From positions 1,054,001 through 1,118,000 of the forward strand of contig CM043801.1 in the NCBI GenBank assembly GCA_023974075.1: a stretch of DNA of 64,000 nucleotides, read 5' to 3'. The DNA is from Chaenocephalus aceratus (Eukaryota; Chordata; Actinopteri; Perciformes; Channichthyidae). Of the stretch, positions 23,479 through 33,808 are shown one piece after another. Under the pieces are notes generated by a model. It had not been told where the DNA came from, did no database searches, and saw only the letters and a program-made list of their open reading frames with translations. The position numbers and the translations under genes were made by a program. Each line of letters starts with the position of its first letter. The first letter of the stretch is position 1.

Positions 23479-23803
23479 ATGAGGTGTGACCCCAGCAGGA
23501 CAAAGCCACACACCCAGGACTTTCAGGGAGCAGCTTGCTGCAGAATTGTTGGAGTTTGCTGAAGGCCCTGCTGAAGGCCCTGCACCTCCACCACCCCCTT
23601 CTCCACCACTCACATGCATGCCTGAGTATTATGGAGAAGATGCCACCAAGGTCAGGAAGAACTGCAGGAGGTGCCTAGATGCTGGACTCAAAAGGGTGAA
23701 GACACCTGTGTACTGCAGGAAGTGCCAGGTCCCTCTGTTTTTCACTGTCAAAAAGAACTGTTTCAGGGAGTGGCACGACCTAAATACTGGAACATTCAGG
23801 TAG
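23479..23803 (+). pseudogene. piggyBac transposase C-terminal cysteine-rich exon
   Basis: Preceded by a pyrimidine tract and TTGTTAG acceptor, this frame encodes TFREQLAAELLEFA, a proline run, then a cysteine-rich module: CRRC near residue 68, CRKC near 80 and a C...W-H end. This is the C-terminal ring/PHD-like cysteine-rich domain of piggyBac transposases (compare PGBD4-like proteins), which binds the transposon ends. It is open over about 105 codons. Without the missing DDD core it cannot transpose anything. Confidence 0.7.
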
Positions 23804-24114
23804 GTATAACATTTTGCGAGTGTTTATTTAAAAAAAAAAATACTTGTTGTTTTTATATACCTAGTGTGATTTTATTGTAGTGTGTTGGTAAAATATTTGT
23901 TGTTTTTACAAACCTACAGTGTGGTTTTATTGTATAGTACGTTGGTAAAATGTTTGTTTTTACATGCCTATAGTGTGTTGGTAAAATGTTTGAAATAAAT
24001 CTGCCCCAGTTGGAGTCAAATGTTACCTATGTTTCCGTTTTTTTTATTGTGCAAGTACACCTACACACAATGACCTACAGTGTAGTTTTATTGTATAGTG
24101 CGTTGGTACAGTTA

Positions 24115-24378
<264 letters not shown>

Positions 24379-25097
24379 AAAATATTTTTTAAATTTGTTT
24401 TTATTTTTTTGGGTGGAATGAATACCTATAGTGATGATTCAATGTAATACAATGATTTTTATAGTCTGGTACCTGAAAAAGGTCAAATGGCACTGATGGA
24501 ACCAAATGTGCCCAAATGTGCCCAAAGCTTATTCCGCCGGGACTTTATTTTCATAAACCTCTCTAAAAAGGTCAAATGTCACTTGTTTTGCCTCAATCTT
24601 GATACAGGGTACTTATTATATGTTATGCTTTGGATTCCTAAAGGTTTTAGGCTACTAACCCATCATTCAAGGTTGGTCTTCACTATAAGTAATGGGTTTT
24701 CTTTAGGCGGAGACAGGAATTTACATTGTTTTGCTATGTTCCATCTGAATTTACAATGACACAGAAAAATCTATATTGATTCTGACACTTCTACATCCAA
24801 CTCACAGATGTAACCTTGCTTTGACAACAACAATTATTCATATAAACCTTTTCGAGCCTGAAACTTGAAAAACAGGCTCGGGGTTTAACAGGTTAAAGAC
24901 TATATATTATGGCTATTGTTCACATCCCTTTCAAGATGTTCTAAGGTTTATTGACATATTATATACACAACTACGGTGTAGTTATGCAATGAATGAAACA
25001 CTTGGGTCACAGGTTCCTCAACAGTGCATTACAAGACATCTATCAATATGTGTGTATACCTCCAGCAATAAACATATTCTGCACCTTTCTTATATTA
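24379..25097. other. piggyBac right end and host-element flank
   Basis: 24379-24892 is the non-coding right portion of the piggyBac element; a 90-codon frame at 24487-24759 has no recognisable domain. 24897-25080 is the complement of about 6500-6640 in copy B and continues the giant host element up to the Pao-like LTR. Confidence 0.5.
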
Positions 25098-25289
25098 TGT
25101 AGCGGAAATAACTCCCTATGAGTTAGCTGCTGAGAGGCTAAAAAATGCTCTTTGCTGTGACGCGTTCCATGTAAGAGTCCGTAGTCATTTGTAGTCCATG
25201 GTGTTTAATAAAACAAAAACAAACAATATACAACTCCAGACCTTACGGTCAACAGAAAGTGTCGGAGCAAATTCACCCTCTTCCTACAT
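25098..25289 (-). repeat. Pao-like LTR, left copy, first part
   Basis: 192 bp of the LTR ending at the provirus target TACAT (25285-25289). The remaining 106 bp follow the provirus at 34257-34362. Confidence 0.8.
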
Positions 25290-25731
25290 TGTGGAGGAAA
25301 CTTCTGTGTAGCAATGCTTTGGGAGTCACCGACTCATGAAGGAGACACAGGACGAGCAGGAGTTCTGATGTCAAACACTGATATTTATTAAGAGTAGAAT
25401 AACGGCCGGAGAGATCACAAAGTATATCACACTTGCATGTCAGGCAACCAAGCAATCTCTGCAGACAAAGGGTGAAAACTGGAATCTGTATATCTGAAGA
25501 AGGAGGGACTAAAAAGCCCGCCTTATCGTAATCATTACCAGACATTGGAACAAAAGCCAGTTTGTATTACCAACTCGCATGGTCCAACCTTCCCCCACAG
25601 GAAAAGCAGAGGACCTCTTGACCTGTGTTCTCCTCAAGTTACAGGCAAGAGCATATCTTTGTAATAACAGATTCTCAGAAAAACTGAGAATCACTAGACA
25701 CAAACAGATCGGATTAAAATATTCTCTGACA
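25290..25731 (-). repeat. ERV1 3' LTR
   Basis: On the minus strand it begins TGTCAGAGAAT and ends TTCCTCCACA. An AATAAA polyadenylation signal (plus-strand TTTATT at 25384-25389) lies about 95 bp from its end. Just upstream on the minus strand (25732-25748) is an A/G-rich polypurine-type tract. Confidence 0.9.
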
Positions 25732-26591
25732 GTTCCATTCTTTTTTTATCAATTTATGATAACCAATTAACTTTAGTCTAAGAATATTTCAGTCAATACT
25801 TTAATCAATAAGCGTCTTCAGAGTTGTGTGGGCTCACATACATCAATTACATCAAAAGTAAAACAAGATTGAAAACATTTCAATCACCATGATTGAAACA
25901 GTCAATCATAATAGAAAAAATCATCTCTCTTCAGTGTTTGGCATCATTTGTCAAAAGCACAATTATAAACATACATGAAATACAAAAATATAATAGCAAA
26001 ATATATGTTTAAAAAATAAGATCTTTTATCATTTATCACTCAGTTAATCTCATTCATCAAACGCAAATTCAAAATCAGCTTACATCTCAAAGATTTACTT
26101 CAAGGCAATTACTTATTAAAACACAATTAGAATGTAGGATTATAAGAAATCCAATTGAGGTATATAATCAGAATCATGAGAGATCCAGCTAAAATTCCCA
26201 GTTAAGGTATACATTCACAGTGATGAATCGATCAATCTGTAATCTGTAAAGTTGCAGTGTCCTCAATCTTTAACATTACTTTACGTTTACTTCATTATGC
26301 TTTATTCAAGAGTAAGGCACTTAGTAGTACATACATTTTATTCAAATACATTTGTTCAAAATCTGAAAAGGAAGAATCAGACATTTATTGTATAACAACC
26401 TGAAAAGGAAAAATCAAAACATCTATTCTTTATTCAAGGAAAAAATCAAAACATCTGTTCTTTATTCTGAGTGTCAACTTTAATCAATTTGTCAATCGCT
26501 GAATGGGGGTACCCAATGGTGCAGGAACTGCGATGGAGACCCATGGGTCTGGAAGCTCGGCGTCGTACATCAACATTGTGTCATCTACAGT

Positions 26592-26801
26592 TCAATACCC
26601 CACTAGCCTCTGTGGGGCTTGGAGGGCAGTCTTGGCAACCCTGCGTATGGCTAATTTAACTACAGTGATCAAATAGATCACTAGGATTAGCACAACCAAG
26701 ATAAACACTGAAACAGTAACAACAAATGTAACCAACCCCGCTCCCCAGGATCCAAAGGTTCCACTTAAATCCCCAAATGTAAACCCATGAGTTTCATGCA
26801 A
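26592..26801 (-). pseudogene. ERV1 env membrane anchor and tail, behind a stop codon
   Basis: This frame continues the transmembrane subunit of env directly after an in-frame TAA (26802-26804). It contains a glycine-rich pre-membrane segment and a long hydrophobic helix rich in V, I and L (about residues 22-47), then a short basic tail. Because of the stop, translation of the upstream frame would end just before the anchor. Function of the intact family: holding the Env trimer in the membrane. Here it is not reachable from the ectodomain frame without suppression of the stop. Confidence 0.75.
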
Positions 26802-27311
26802 TTATTTTATTCCCCTAGCAGTATCATGAATCATATCCATAACTTCAGGTGAGGCATCAGAGACAACAGAACAACACTCAGATCCAATCACCTTGCATGT
26901 ACCCCCCTGAGCAGCTAGGAGAAGATCCAGTGCCATACGATTCTGTAGTGCTACTGTCCTAACTTCCTGCAATTCTTTGTGTTCAGCTAACATTGCTGTG
27001 TTAGATACATTTAGATGGTGTTCCACTACTTTGGACAATGCCATGATTTCCTGCTGAGTAACATAAATACCGTACCAAGGCAAAAATAGGCTCGCTATCT
27101 GTTGTCCTTGTGTAATGGACCTGCTGTTCCTGTGTAGAGAGGGAAGTATCGCTGCAATCTCATTAGCCTCTACTTTACGGATTAAAGGAATTAGGTAGGC
27201 TAGATAACAGGTGCCATACAAAATGTCATAGGGCACATAGCCATAGGCCCGGTCCCCACAAACTAAGTAAACTCTCTGTGGGAGGGGAATTCTGGCTAAT
27301 TTTACCCTCAC
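26802..27311 (-). pseudogene. ERV1 env transmembrane subunit ectodomain
   Basis: 170-residue open segment of the TM subunit. Visible landmarks in order: a CGDRAYGYVP segment and a GTC box before the cleavage region, a fusion-peptide-like stretch around LFLPWYGIYV, a heptad-repeat region, an LQNRMALDLLLAAQGG stretch resembling the conserved gammaretroviral immunosuppressive-domain position, and C-x6-CC directly after it, the motif through which gamma-type TM binds SU by a disulfide. It ends at a TAA before the membrane helix. A frameshift separates it from the SU frame upstream. Family role: membrane fusion during entry. Here it is a broken gene. Confidence 0.8.
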
Positions 27312-27591
27312 TAACTATGGTATTACAGTCGCTGTGTCCCACATCTGGAGAGGTGTGAGATCCTACTTCATTCTGGAAACAGATGGACACATTCTTCCAT
27401 TCGTGTACTACAATTGGGGGAACATATACTGAACAGTCACATGTAGGGGGCTTGCCTAAGGGTATTGGCTGCGTACAGTCATGTATTTTAACCTCAACGG
27501 AGTCCACTGTTCTGGAGCCAAACCAGGGCACAACTGTTACCAAGGCTTCAACCAAACCAACAAAGATGGTGTGTGTGGTTGCATTGTACAT
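27226..27591 (-). pseudogene. ERV1 env middle segment, frameshifted
   Basis: About 120 codons in a frame different from both neighbours. They carry N-glycosylation-type sites, cysteines (DCTQPIP, TCDC, SICFQNE) and hydrophobic spacing typical of the C-terminal half of SU. It overlaps the ends of the 27537-28241 and 26802-27311 frames, which locates one frameshift near 27540-27590 and another near 27230-27310. Confidence 0.65.
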
Positions 27592-28241
27592 ATTGCACTT
27601 GTAAAGTTAGCCGAACAATTAGTCTGGGCTAGAGCTAACTGGAATCTGTATTCAAAAGCTAGGTTAACGTATTTATTCACATATATTAGTTTTAAAAACA
27701 TCAACCGTTTGAAACCGTCAGGCAGGTAATTTGTATTTACTGTATCAACAATGAGAGAGACTAAGCCCTCGTACTGTAAAGGTTGCTCAGAGTCTATGGG
27801 GTAGGAAGGAGTGTAACAATCCTCAGCCTCATCGCTAATTCTGGATGCTATGTCATTCCAGCTCACTAGACCGTAGTCAGCTTTTGTGAAAGGAATTGAG
27901 CTAAACATGGGAGAATGCATGGATTCTGGCATATTTTGGCACAGCCAACAGTTGCTAACATTGCGTTCATGTGCGTAGTCTAACATTAAACTTATTGCAG
28001 AATTAGTTTTAGTTTGTTTAAAAGGAGTGATTAAGGCCTTTTTTGAAGAATCTGCATCACCTCCTGAGTGTTTAAGTGGAGTGGATAGAACATCTGTTTT
28101 GCTATCTGGTCCAGTAAATGTGCATGCAGTGACACCTGAATTGGGAGCCTTGTAATCTGGTTTCCTCGTTGTACATTTTACCTCATTCCTTATCAGTGTC
28201 TTAAACTGTTCTACAGTGCTACACCACAGTTCTGGGGGCAT
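27537..28241 (-). pseudogene. ERV1 env surface subunit segment with CWLC motif
   Basis: 234 codons of SU with the sequence SNCWLCQNMP about residues 96-105. C-W-L-C is the CXXC motif through which gammaretroviral SU forms and isomerises its disulfide with TM. Several N-x-S/T sites are present. It lies in the same frame as the leader segment upstream, with one in-frame TAG (28293-28295) between them, and ends by frameshift at about 27540. Family role: receptor binding. The breaks make a functional product unlikely. Confidence 0.75.
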
Positions 28242-28292
28242 ATTTTCAATGGTGTTGAGAGCTATTCTTACCCCCTCTGATGAGACCCTGAA

Positions 28293-28877
28293 CTAATGGT
28301 ACTGGTTCTTTGGATACATCACCCACGTTGAGTAACCGTCACCGTTGATTAAAGACCCAGGAAACACAATAATACAGTTGGATGGGTCACATATTGAAGT
28401 TGGGCAGTTAAAATAAATAGTCTCTGATTCATGATCAGGGAGGGAGACAATCCTCCTTATTCTCCCTCCTTTTCTCTCTCTTTGTGTCTCTCGCACCATA
28501 CTGAATGTCTGTGTGGTGATTGGATACAACCTGTCCTTGTCGCAAGGCACTGATTTGCCCGTCGGTGTTGTTTTGCCCTCAGGGTCTGGGCCCTGAGTGG
28601 TCAAGTCGTCTGCGCTCTTCGATAAGAGCACCTTATGTTTTCCATCAGAGGGGCGAGAGCCCTCGCCACCTGTCGTTGGGATTTTCACAGCTTCATCTAG
28701 CAGGGCGTCCTTGGCCAGGTACAGAAGACCCAGCATGACAATGATGATGACTGCCTTCACACGCCAGCATCCGGTAGAGGAGAGAGACGACATCTGGAGG
28801 CGTGAATCCACTCCGGTCTCCCTTGTACTCTCAGTGCTGTTCTGGTCACTATTAACACCTGGAAAGGGCCTTTCCAC
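28293..28877 (-). pseudogene. ERV1 env leader and start of SU
   Basis: 194 codons starting at an ATG inside the end of pol, overlapping the integrase C-terminus in another frame as in gammaretroviruses. A hydrophobic segment VKAVIIIVMLGLLYLA at about residues 40-55 is probably the signal or leader anchor, placed after a hydrophilic N-terminal stretch of about 38 residues. A basic RERKGGRIRRI segment lies further on. It ends at TAG 28293-28295 and the frame continues beyond. Confidence 0.7.
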
Positions 28878-29005
28878 CTGGGAGACAGAGCATCTTTTTC
28901 AAGAGATTTGATTAGTACATCATCACCAATCTGAAAGGGGTGGGTGGGCTCCTCTCCCGGCTGGGGGAGCCTGTCAGCCACCTGCCTGTGAAACTTTCTC
29001 AACAT
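28757..29005 (-). pseudogene. ERV1 integrase C-terminal domain, frameshifted
   Basis: About 82 codons with FQIGDDVLIKSLEKDALSPR, WKGPFQVL and WIHASRCR. This is the SH3-like C-terminal DNA-binding domain of gamma-type integrases (G..V.vk.......p.WkGPf.Vl ... tavkv.g...WiH.s..k). It is one frame off from the main pol frame, which ends at 29007, so a single shift near 29005-29010 separates them. Confidence 0.8.
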
Positions 29006-29006
29006 G

Positions 29007-31580
29007 TCAGTTATATATAGTCATGTAATCATCTGTCCACAAAAGAGTGAGTTTGTGGGGTGTTACTGGGGGGCTAGATCCTGCGAACATTACCCTTCCC
29101 ATCAATACCTCGTGTGGGCTAAGCCCTGTCGTTGCATTTGGTGAGCGTCGAATGGAGCACAGAACTAGCGGCAGCGCGTCTACCCATTTTAGTCCTGTGG
29201 TCAACATTGTTTTAGTGAGTTTCTCCTTTATAGTCAAGTTCATTCTCTCAACCTGGCCTGAGCTCTGTGGGTGATAGGGAACGTGCAATTGCCATTTGAA
29301 CCCTAACACTGTAGCTAGACTCTGGGTTATCTTAGAAACGAATGCTGGACCTCTGTCACTGTTAATTCCTGTGGGCACACCAAATCTAGGAATAACATCT
29401 TTGAGAAGACACTTTACAATTGTTCTAGCGTCTTCTTTTCTGGTAGGGTAGGCCTCTACCCATTTGGAGAACTGGCACACTATTACCAAAAGATATTTGA
29501 ATCCTTGGCATGGTGGCATATGTGAGAAGTCAATTTGCATATTTACAAAGGGCCCCGAGGGGGGCGGTAAGTGTTCATGCTGAACTGGACCACTTCTTCT
29601 TCTTGTCTGCTGGCATATCATGCATCTATCTACAAGGGTCTGTGTAGCTAGTGTAATGCCTGGAGCAAACCATTGTGACTTTATAATCCCATTCATCCCT
29701 CCTTTTCCTACATGTGATTTGCCATGTGCAACATGTGCCAAAACATGGAGGAACGAACGTGGACAGACCATCCGTCCGTCTGGGTGTAGCCACAAGCTGG
29801 ACTCAGCGTCAAGTGTACAACCTCGTCTTAGCCATAAATCTTTCTCCCTAACATCAGCGCGGGCTTGCATGTCCGCGACATCATTAAAGGAAGGCAAAGA
29901 AATGGGTTCTGCGGGTTGTGTTGAGGGGCATTGGAGCACCATAGAAGAGCAGGAAACTGCTGCTTGTTTAGCCGCGGTGTCGGCTAACGCATTTCCACGC
30001 GAAATAGGATCATCAGAATTTGTGTGAGCAGCACACTTAACTACTGCTAGCTGTGTAGGGAGCATGATAGCGTCTAATAGCTCAGCTACTAACGCATGAT
30101 GTTGAATAGGCTTACCGGCCGATGTTAAGAAATCGCGCATTTTCCACAAGACACCAAAATCATGGCACACACAAAATGCATACCTGGAGTCTGTGAAAAT
30201 GGTTGCAACTCTATCTTTAGCCAAAATACACGCCCTCAGCAGAGCATACAACTCTGCAGCCTGAGCCGACGTGCCATTTGGCAAGGCCCGGCTTTCTAAG
30301 ACTTCCCAGTCATTTACAGGATAGCCTGCTAAGTGTACTGTGTCAGACGGCCTGCTCGCAGACCCGTCTGTGTAGAGAATCATATCTGAATTAGGGATAG
30401 GAGTTTGCAACATATCAGTTCTGGGGGAAGAAGATATGTCAATCGTTGTGACACAGTCATGTGTGATTTCAAAATCTGGAATTGGCACCAGCGTAGCTGG
30501 GTTTAGGGGGGGGGAGCGTTTAAGAGTGATGTGTGGGCTTGAAAGAATTATCGCTTCATAACCAGATCGCCTTGCTGCTGTCATATGCTGAGTAGCAGAG
30601 GTGTTCAGAATATGCAAAACTGCATGTGGGACATGTACTACACAGTCACTGGCCAGTACAATGGGAGAGGATTGTTTGATAACAATTGCAACTGCGGCTA
30701 CTGCTCGCAGGCATGAAGGCATACCAAGTACCACAGGGGAGAGTCGAGATGAGTAGTATGCAACAGGCCGGAAATTAGAGCCATGCTTCTGTACCAAGAT
30801 GCCCGCTGCAAAGCCCCCCTTCTCATGGACGTGCAGGTGAAACGGCTGATGATAGTCAGGCAGACCCAGGGCAGGAGCTGATGTGAGGGCTCGCTTTAAG
30901 TCCTGAAAAGCTGTGTGCATGTCCTCAGACCATTGAACAATGTTAGGGGCAGCCTGCAGAGTGGCAGCACGCAGGACAGAGTCCATAGCAGCGTACTCGT
31001 ATATCCAGTGTCTGCAATAGTTAGCCATGCCCAAAAAAGACAGCATGTCTTTCTTTGTGCGGGGTGGTGCCACTTTGTTCAAAAGGCAAATCCTTGCTGG
31101 CGAGAGGAGTCGGTGTCCATCCCTCAGAATGTGACCCAGATACGTGACCTCAGTCTGGCAGTACTGCAACTTAGCCAGGGATGCTCTGTGCCCGCATTCA
31201 GAAAGTCTTTTCATGAGCAGAATGGAGTCGATGCGACATGCGTCCATGTTGGGAGAAGCTAACAACAGGTCATCTGCGTACTGAAGCAAGGTACTACCTC
31301 CTGTAAGGACCAAAGTGTCCAGATCTCTCTTAACCGCTGCTGCGTACACAGTAGGCGACTCGACGTACCCCTGTGGGAGGCGCGTATATGTGATTTGTTT
31401 ACCTTTAAAAGTAAATGCAAACAGATACTGGCTGTCTGGATGCAGAGGAACAGAGAAAAACGCTGAACATAAGTCAATCACTGTGTAGTACTTAGAGTCT
31501 GGGGGCAGAGAAGCAAGGATCGAATTAGTGTCAGGCACTATAGGAGCTGTCGGAATGACAATAGCGTTAATAGCTTGCAA
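29007..31580 (-). CDS. pol: ERV1 pol: reverse transcriptase, RNase H and integrase
   Basis: 857 open codons, the largest frame in the window. It starts inside RT fingers, after an in-frame TGA at about 31581-31595. RT: VIDLCSAFFSVPL and the catalytic QYADDLLLA. RNase H: the four acidic positions are seen in LYTDGSAS, AQAAELYAL, FTDSRYAF and NALADTAA. Integrase: an HHCC zinc site (HVLAHVAH ... CMIC) followed by the D,D-35-E core (MQIDFSH, INSDRGPAF, GQVERMN). Known roles: copying viral RNA, degrading the RNA strand and inserting the DNA. All catalytic residues look present, but the N-terminus of RT and the integrase C-terminus are cut off by a stop and a frameshift. Listed as a CDS because the frame is long and open; the element as a whole is defective. 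Confidence 0.85.
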   Translation of the reverse strand: MQAINAIVIPTAPIVPDTNSILASLPPDSKYYTVIDLCSAFFSVPLHPDSQYLFAFTFKGKQITYTRLPQGYVESPTVYAAAVKRDLDTLVLTGGSTLLQYADDLLLASPNMDACRIDSILLMKRLSECGHRASLAKLQYCQTEVTYLGHILRDGHRLLSPARICLLNKVAPPRTKKDMLSFLGMANYCRHWIYEYAAMDSVLRAATLQAAPNIVQWSEDMHTAFQDLKRALTSAPALGLPDYHQPFHLHVHEKGGFAAGILVQKHGSNFRPVAYYSSRLSPVVLGMPSCLRAVAAVAIVIKQSSPIVLASDCVVHVPHAVLHILNTSATQHMTAARRSGYEAIILSSPHITLKRSPPLNPATLVPIPDFEITHDCVTTIDISSSPRTDMLQTPIPNSDMILYTDGSASRPSDTVHLAGYPVNDWEVLESRALPNGTSAQAAELYALLRACILAKDRVATIFTDSRYAFCVCHDFGVLWKMRDFLTSAGKPIQHHALVAELLDAIMLPTQLAVVKCAAHTNSDDPISRGNALADTAAKQAAVSCSSMVLQCPSTQPAEPISLPSFNDVADMQARADVREKDLWLRRGCTLDAESSLWLHPDGRMVCPRSFLHVLAHVAHGKSHVGKGGMNGIIKSQWFAPGITLATQTLVDRCMICQQTRRRSGPVQHEHLPPPSGPFVNMQIDFSHMPPCQGFKYLLVIVCQFSKWVEAYPTRKEDARTIVKCLLKDVIPRFGVPTGINSDRGPAFVSKITQSLATVLGFKWQLHVPYHPQSSGQVERMNLTIKEKLTKTMLTTGLKWVDALPLVLCSIRRSPNATTGLSPHEVLMGRVMFAGSSPPVTPHKLTLLWTDDYMTIYN

Positions 31581-31953
31581 ATCTTGGACAAAACGTCACT
31601 CATCAGGGCGATTGTGTTTAGGTATGGGTAGAATTGGAGTGAATGAATACGCCCTGATCGAGCAGAGATTGGATGACTCCTTCAATTCCCAAAATGGCTC
31701 TATGGGGTAAATTGTACTGTCTGATAGCTGGCAATCTGGCATTGGCTTTAAGTGTGACTCTGTGTGGAGGGGCTGAGCAAACAAACCCCACGTGATTCTT
31801 GTGTTTGGCCCATAATGTGGCCGGAACCTCTGAAAAATCTGAAGGGGGGCCACACTCTGTGGGGGGGGGGGGGGGGTGGTTGTAATGTGAGGAATATGCT
31901 TTTGGGAAGAGAAATGTGCTCAGAGAGACGCAGCATGTAATGCTCCTCTCCAA
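31581..31953 (-). pseudogene. ERV1 RT N-terminus, broken
   Basis: The region before the main pol frame encodes the start of RT in two frames: LPAIRQYNLPHRAILGIEGV (frame of 31618-31953) and PILPIPKHNRPDE (frame of 31596-31853). These are the r.Y.l......GI...i..L...Gvi ... spilPv.K..g..wRfvqDL region. A frameshift lies at about 31640-31660 and a TGA sits just before the main frame. A plus-strand G-run at 31861-31876 marks a further frame change from the upstream linker. Confidence 0.7.
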
Positions 31954-32542
31954 GGTTAATTAGTTTAGGTGTGTGTGTGTGAGGGAGAGAAGCTGTTGCA
32001 GCTCCCAGCCGAGCATGGCAGTGGGCTGCCATATCCCCCACTTCCTTAGGACTACTGCCTGGAGTGATAGCTAGTGTGACGTGAGGGATAGTTTCTACAG
32101 CTAGAAGGCCCTGTTGTGGGGGTGTGAGCCTAACAGGCAATGCGCACCCCTGGGGTCCTAAAAATAGAAACTGCTCACATTCCAACTGATCTGAGCTGTT
32201 GCAAAAACCTCTTACTGATGGCGCATAGTCATCTGACGGGTTAAAAGCAGCTGTGCAGTGACAATTCAACACAGGCCGCATAAGGGACATTAAGGAAGCA
32301 CACACAGGGGAAATGCTAGCAATTCTCTGAATCCCTGTTGTGGAAAAAACAGAAATCATGTTGAAATCTGGAAATGACCAACAATAAAGGTTGTCTTGAG
32401 ATGATTGAATGAATTGGACAGCTTGATAGACTTTGCTGTCAGGAATAGTCAAAAACAATCCGTCTGGAGTGCAATGTAAATTGTCTGTAATTGGATTTTT
32501 TAGAAGGTGTCTTGGTGCGTGAATTCGTTTTCCTCTTACCAA
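31748..32542 (-). pseudogene. ERV1 linker region upstream of RT, with HxT motifs
   Basis: 264 codons between the gag start and RT. No retroviral protease signature (DTG) is seen. The clearest motif is IPHVTLAITPG at about residues 160-170, preceded about 60 residues earlier by NCHCTAAF. Fish retroviral Pol proteins carry a similar PHvtL...pg segment at this place. Two H-x-T motifs also recall the 2H phosphoesterase fold, but that is only a suggestion. It ends in a proline run coded by the G-run at 31861-31876, beyond which the RT frame is shifted. Confidence 0.5.
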
Positions 32543-32573
32543 CTGACTCGTTTGTGGAAACAGTATTACCCAT
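32439..32573 (-). pseudogene. ERV1 truncated gag start
   Basis: A 44-codon frame opening MGNTVST, the N-myristoylation type start of gamma-type Gag (compare the MGxTxT pattern), followed by a lysine/arginine-rich stretch as in matrix proteins. It stops at 32439 in a frame overlapping the linker region. Capsid and nucleocapsid zinc-knuckle sequences are absent, so gag has been deleted down to its first codons. The provirus would need Gag from elsewhere to move. Confidence 0.6.
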
Positions 32574-33789
32574 GTTTAACGGTTAGTACAATAAAACAAA
32601 CAAATTGTTTGCAATTTGACAAACAAACATGAACTCGTAACAAACATCAGCGTGACAGCAAAGCTCATCCAACTTAATGTAATCTGAATAGAGAGGTCTC
32701 AGAGGGGGTAGGGAAATATCTGTTTAATATGAGTGCCTTCTTACTCATTGATACTTGTACAAGTGCTAAGAATGGAATCTGTTGAAGAGCAATAACTAAT
32801 GTATTCTCAATCAACAACCACTATGCTAATTTAGTGGTGCCTTTTTATTTATCCAGTACCCTTTCTTCTCCAACAACAGCTACATTTAACAACCCATCAA
32901 TTCATTACAACGATGAAACACAGCGCTATGTCACATTCTCACATACCACCCTTCCCATTAATGACCAATTAACCTATATTCTGATGTGTGCACCCCGGGC
33001 AGGCATCCAGTTTCTCCAGCAAATAAGAAACTGCTGCGCGCCAGGCGACGCACACACTTAGTTGTCTGCCCCAGTCTTGCCAGAAAAATAGTAGAAGACG
33101 GTCGCAGACAAAAATAAATGCTTTTAGACCGTTCTGTTTTTTTATAAAAAACAATCGTTAATGGTGTGAGGAAAATATATGTGACACTCTGTGCTTTTCT
33201 TCCTCTTCGCCTGCTGCTCCCGCAGGGGGGGTGAAATCACACACACACTGCAGCAGCAGCTTGCAGGCAGATTTGAGGCAATGCCTGCGGTTAATTTTAA
33301 CCGGTTGACCGCTGAGACCTCTAGAATTCGGCGATTTGTTTCAATACAAATCTATCACATTGCTCCTAATGCAGAAATCCACTTTACTGATGCTCTCTTT
33401 AAGGTCTCTCCGAATATTTGCTGTGTGTAATTGTCTGGTAATTTAATTCCAAGAAACACACACAGAGGAAATCAGTCAAAATCGATATTCCTAGGTTATT
33501 ATTACCCCCAAATATTCTTATTGTTTTTTTACATGAGCTGTGCTTGCTCTGAAGGCACATGCCCCAGCAGCAATCACAGGGAAAATCGGCCAGGACGAAA
33601 TCCCCATAGACACCGATTCTCCAGGTTATGATTAAACCCCCAGGTGTAAAGAGTAGAGAAACCAAAAAAAAATGCAGCCGCTCAGTTTCACAGGTAATTT
33701 ATGATACCGTCAATCACAGATTCTGGTAAGGCAATGTCCAAATATAGATTTTAAATTACACTTACCAGTCTCTGAAGATCTTTTGGTAT
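32574..33789 (-). other. ERV1 5' leader
   Basis: About 1.2 kb between the primer-binding site and the gag start, long for a gamma-type leader. No frame with a recognisable domain on either strand. Packaging signals would be expected here but I cannot identify one. Confidence 0.5.
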
Positions 33790-33805
33790 CCTGCCGACAA
33801 TGCCA
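33790..33805 (-). promoter_or_regulatory. ERV1 primer-binding site, serine-tRNA-like
   Basis: Three bases after the 5' LTR the minus strand reads TGGCATTGTCGGCAGG. The plus-strand CCTGCCGACAATGCCA resembles the 3' end of a eukaryotic serine tRNA plus CCA with two mismatches (recalled from general knowledge, not searched). Position and TGG start fit a primer-binding site well; the tRNA identity is tentative. Confidence 0.6.
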
Positions 33806-33808
33806 ATT

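Noticed and set aside
24487..24759. 90-codon frame in the piggyBac right part
   Set aside because: No similarity to piggyBac domains and no supporting splice site.
29620..30027. Plus-strand 135-codon frame across pol
   Set aside because: Antisense shadow of the pol gene on the minus strand.
33191..33430. 79-codon frame in the ERV1 leader as an accessory gene
   Set aside because: On the strand opposite to the provirus and without any recognisable motif.
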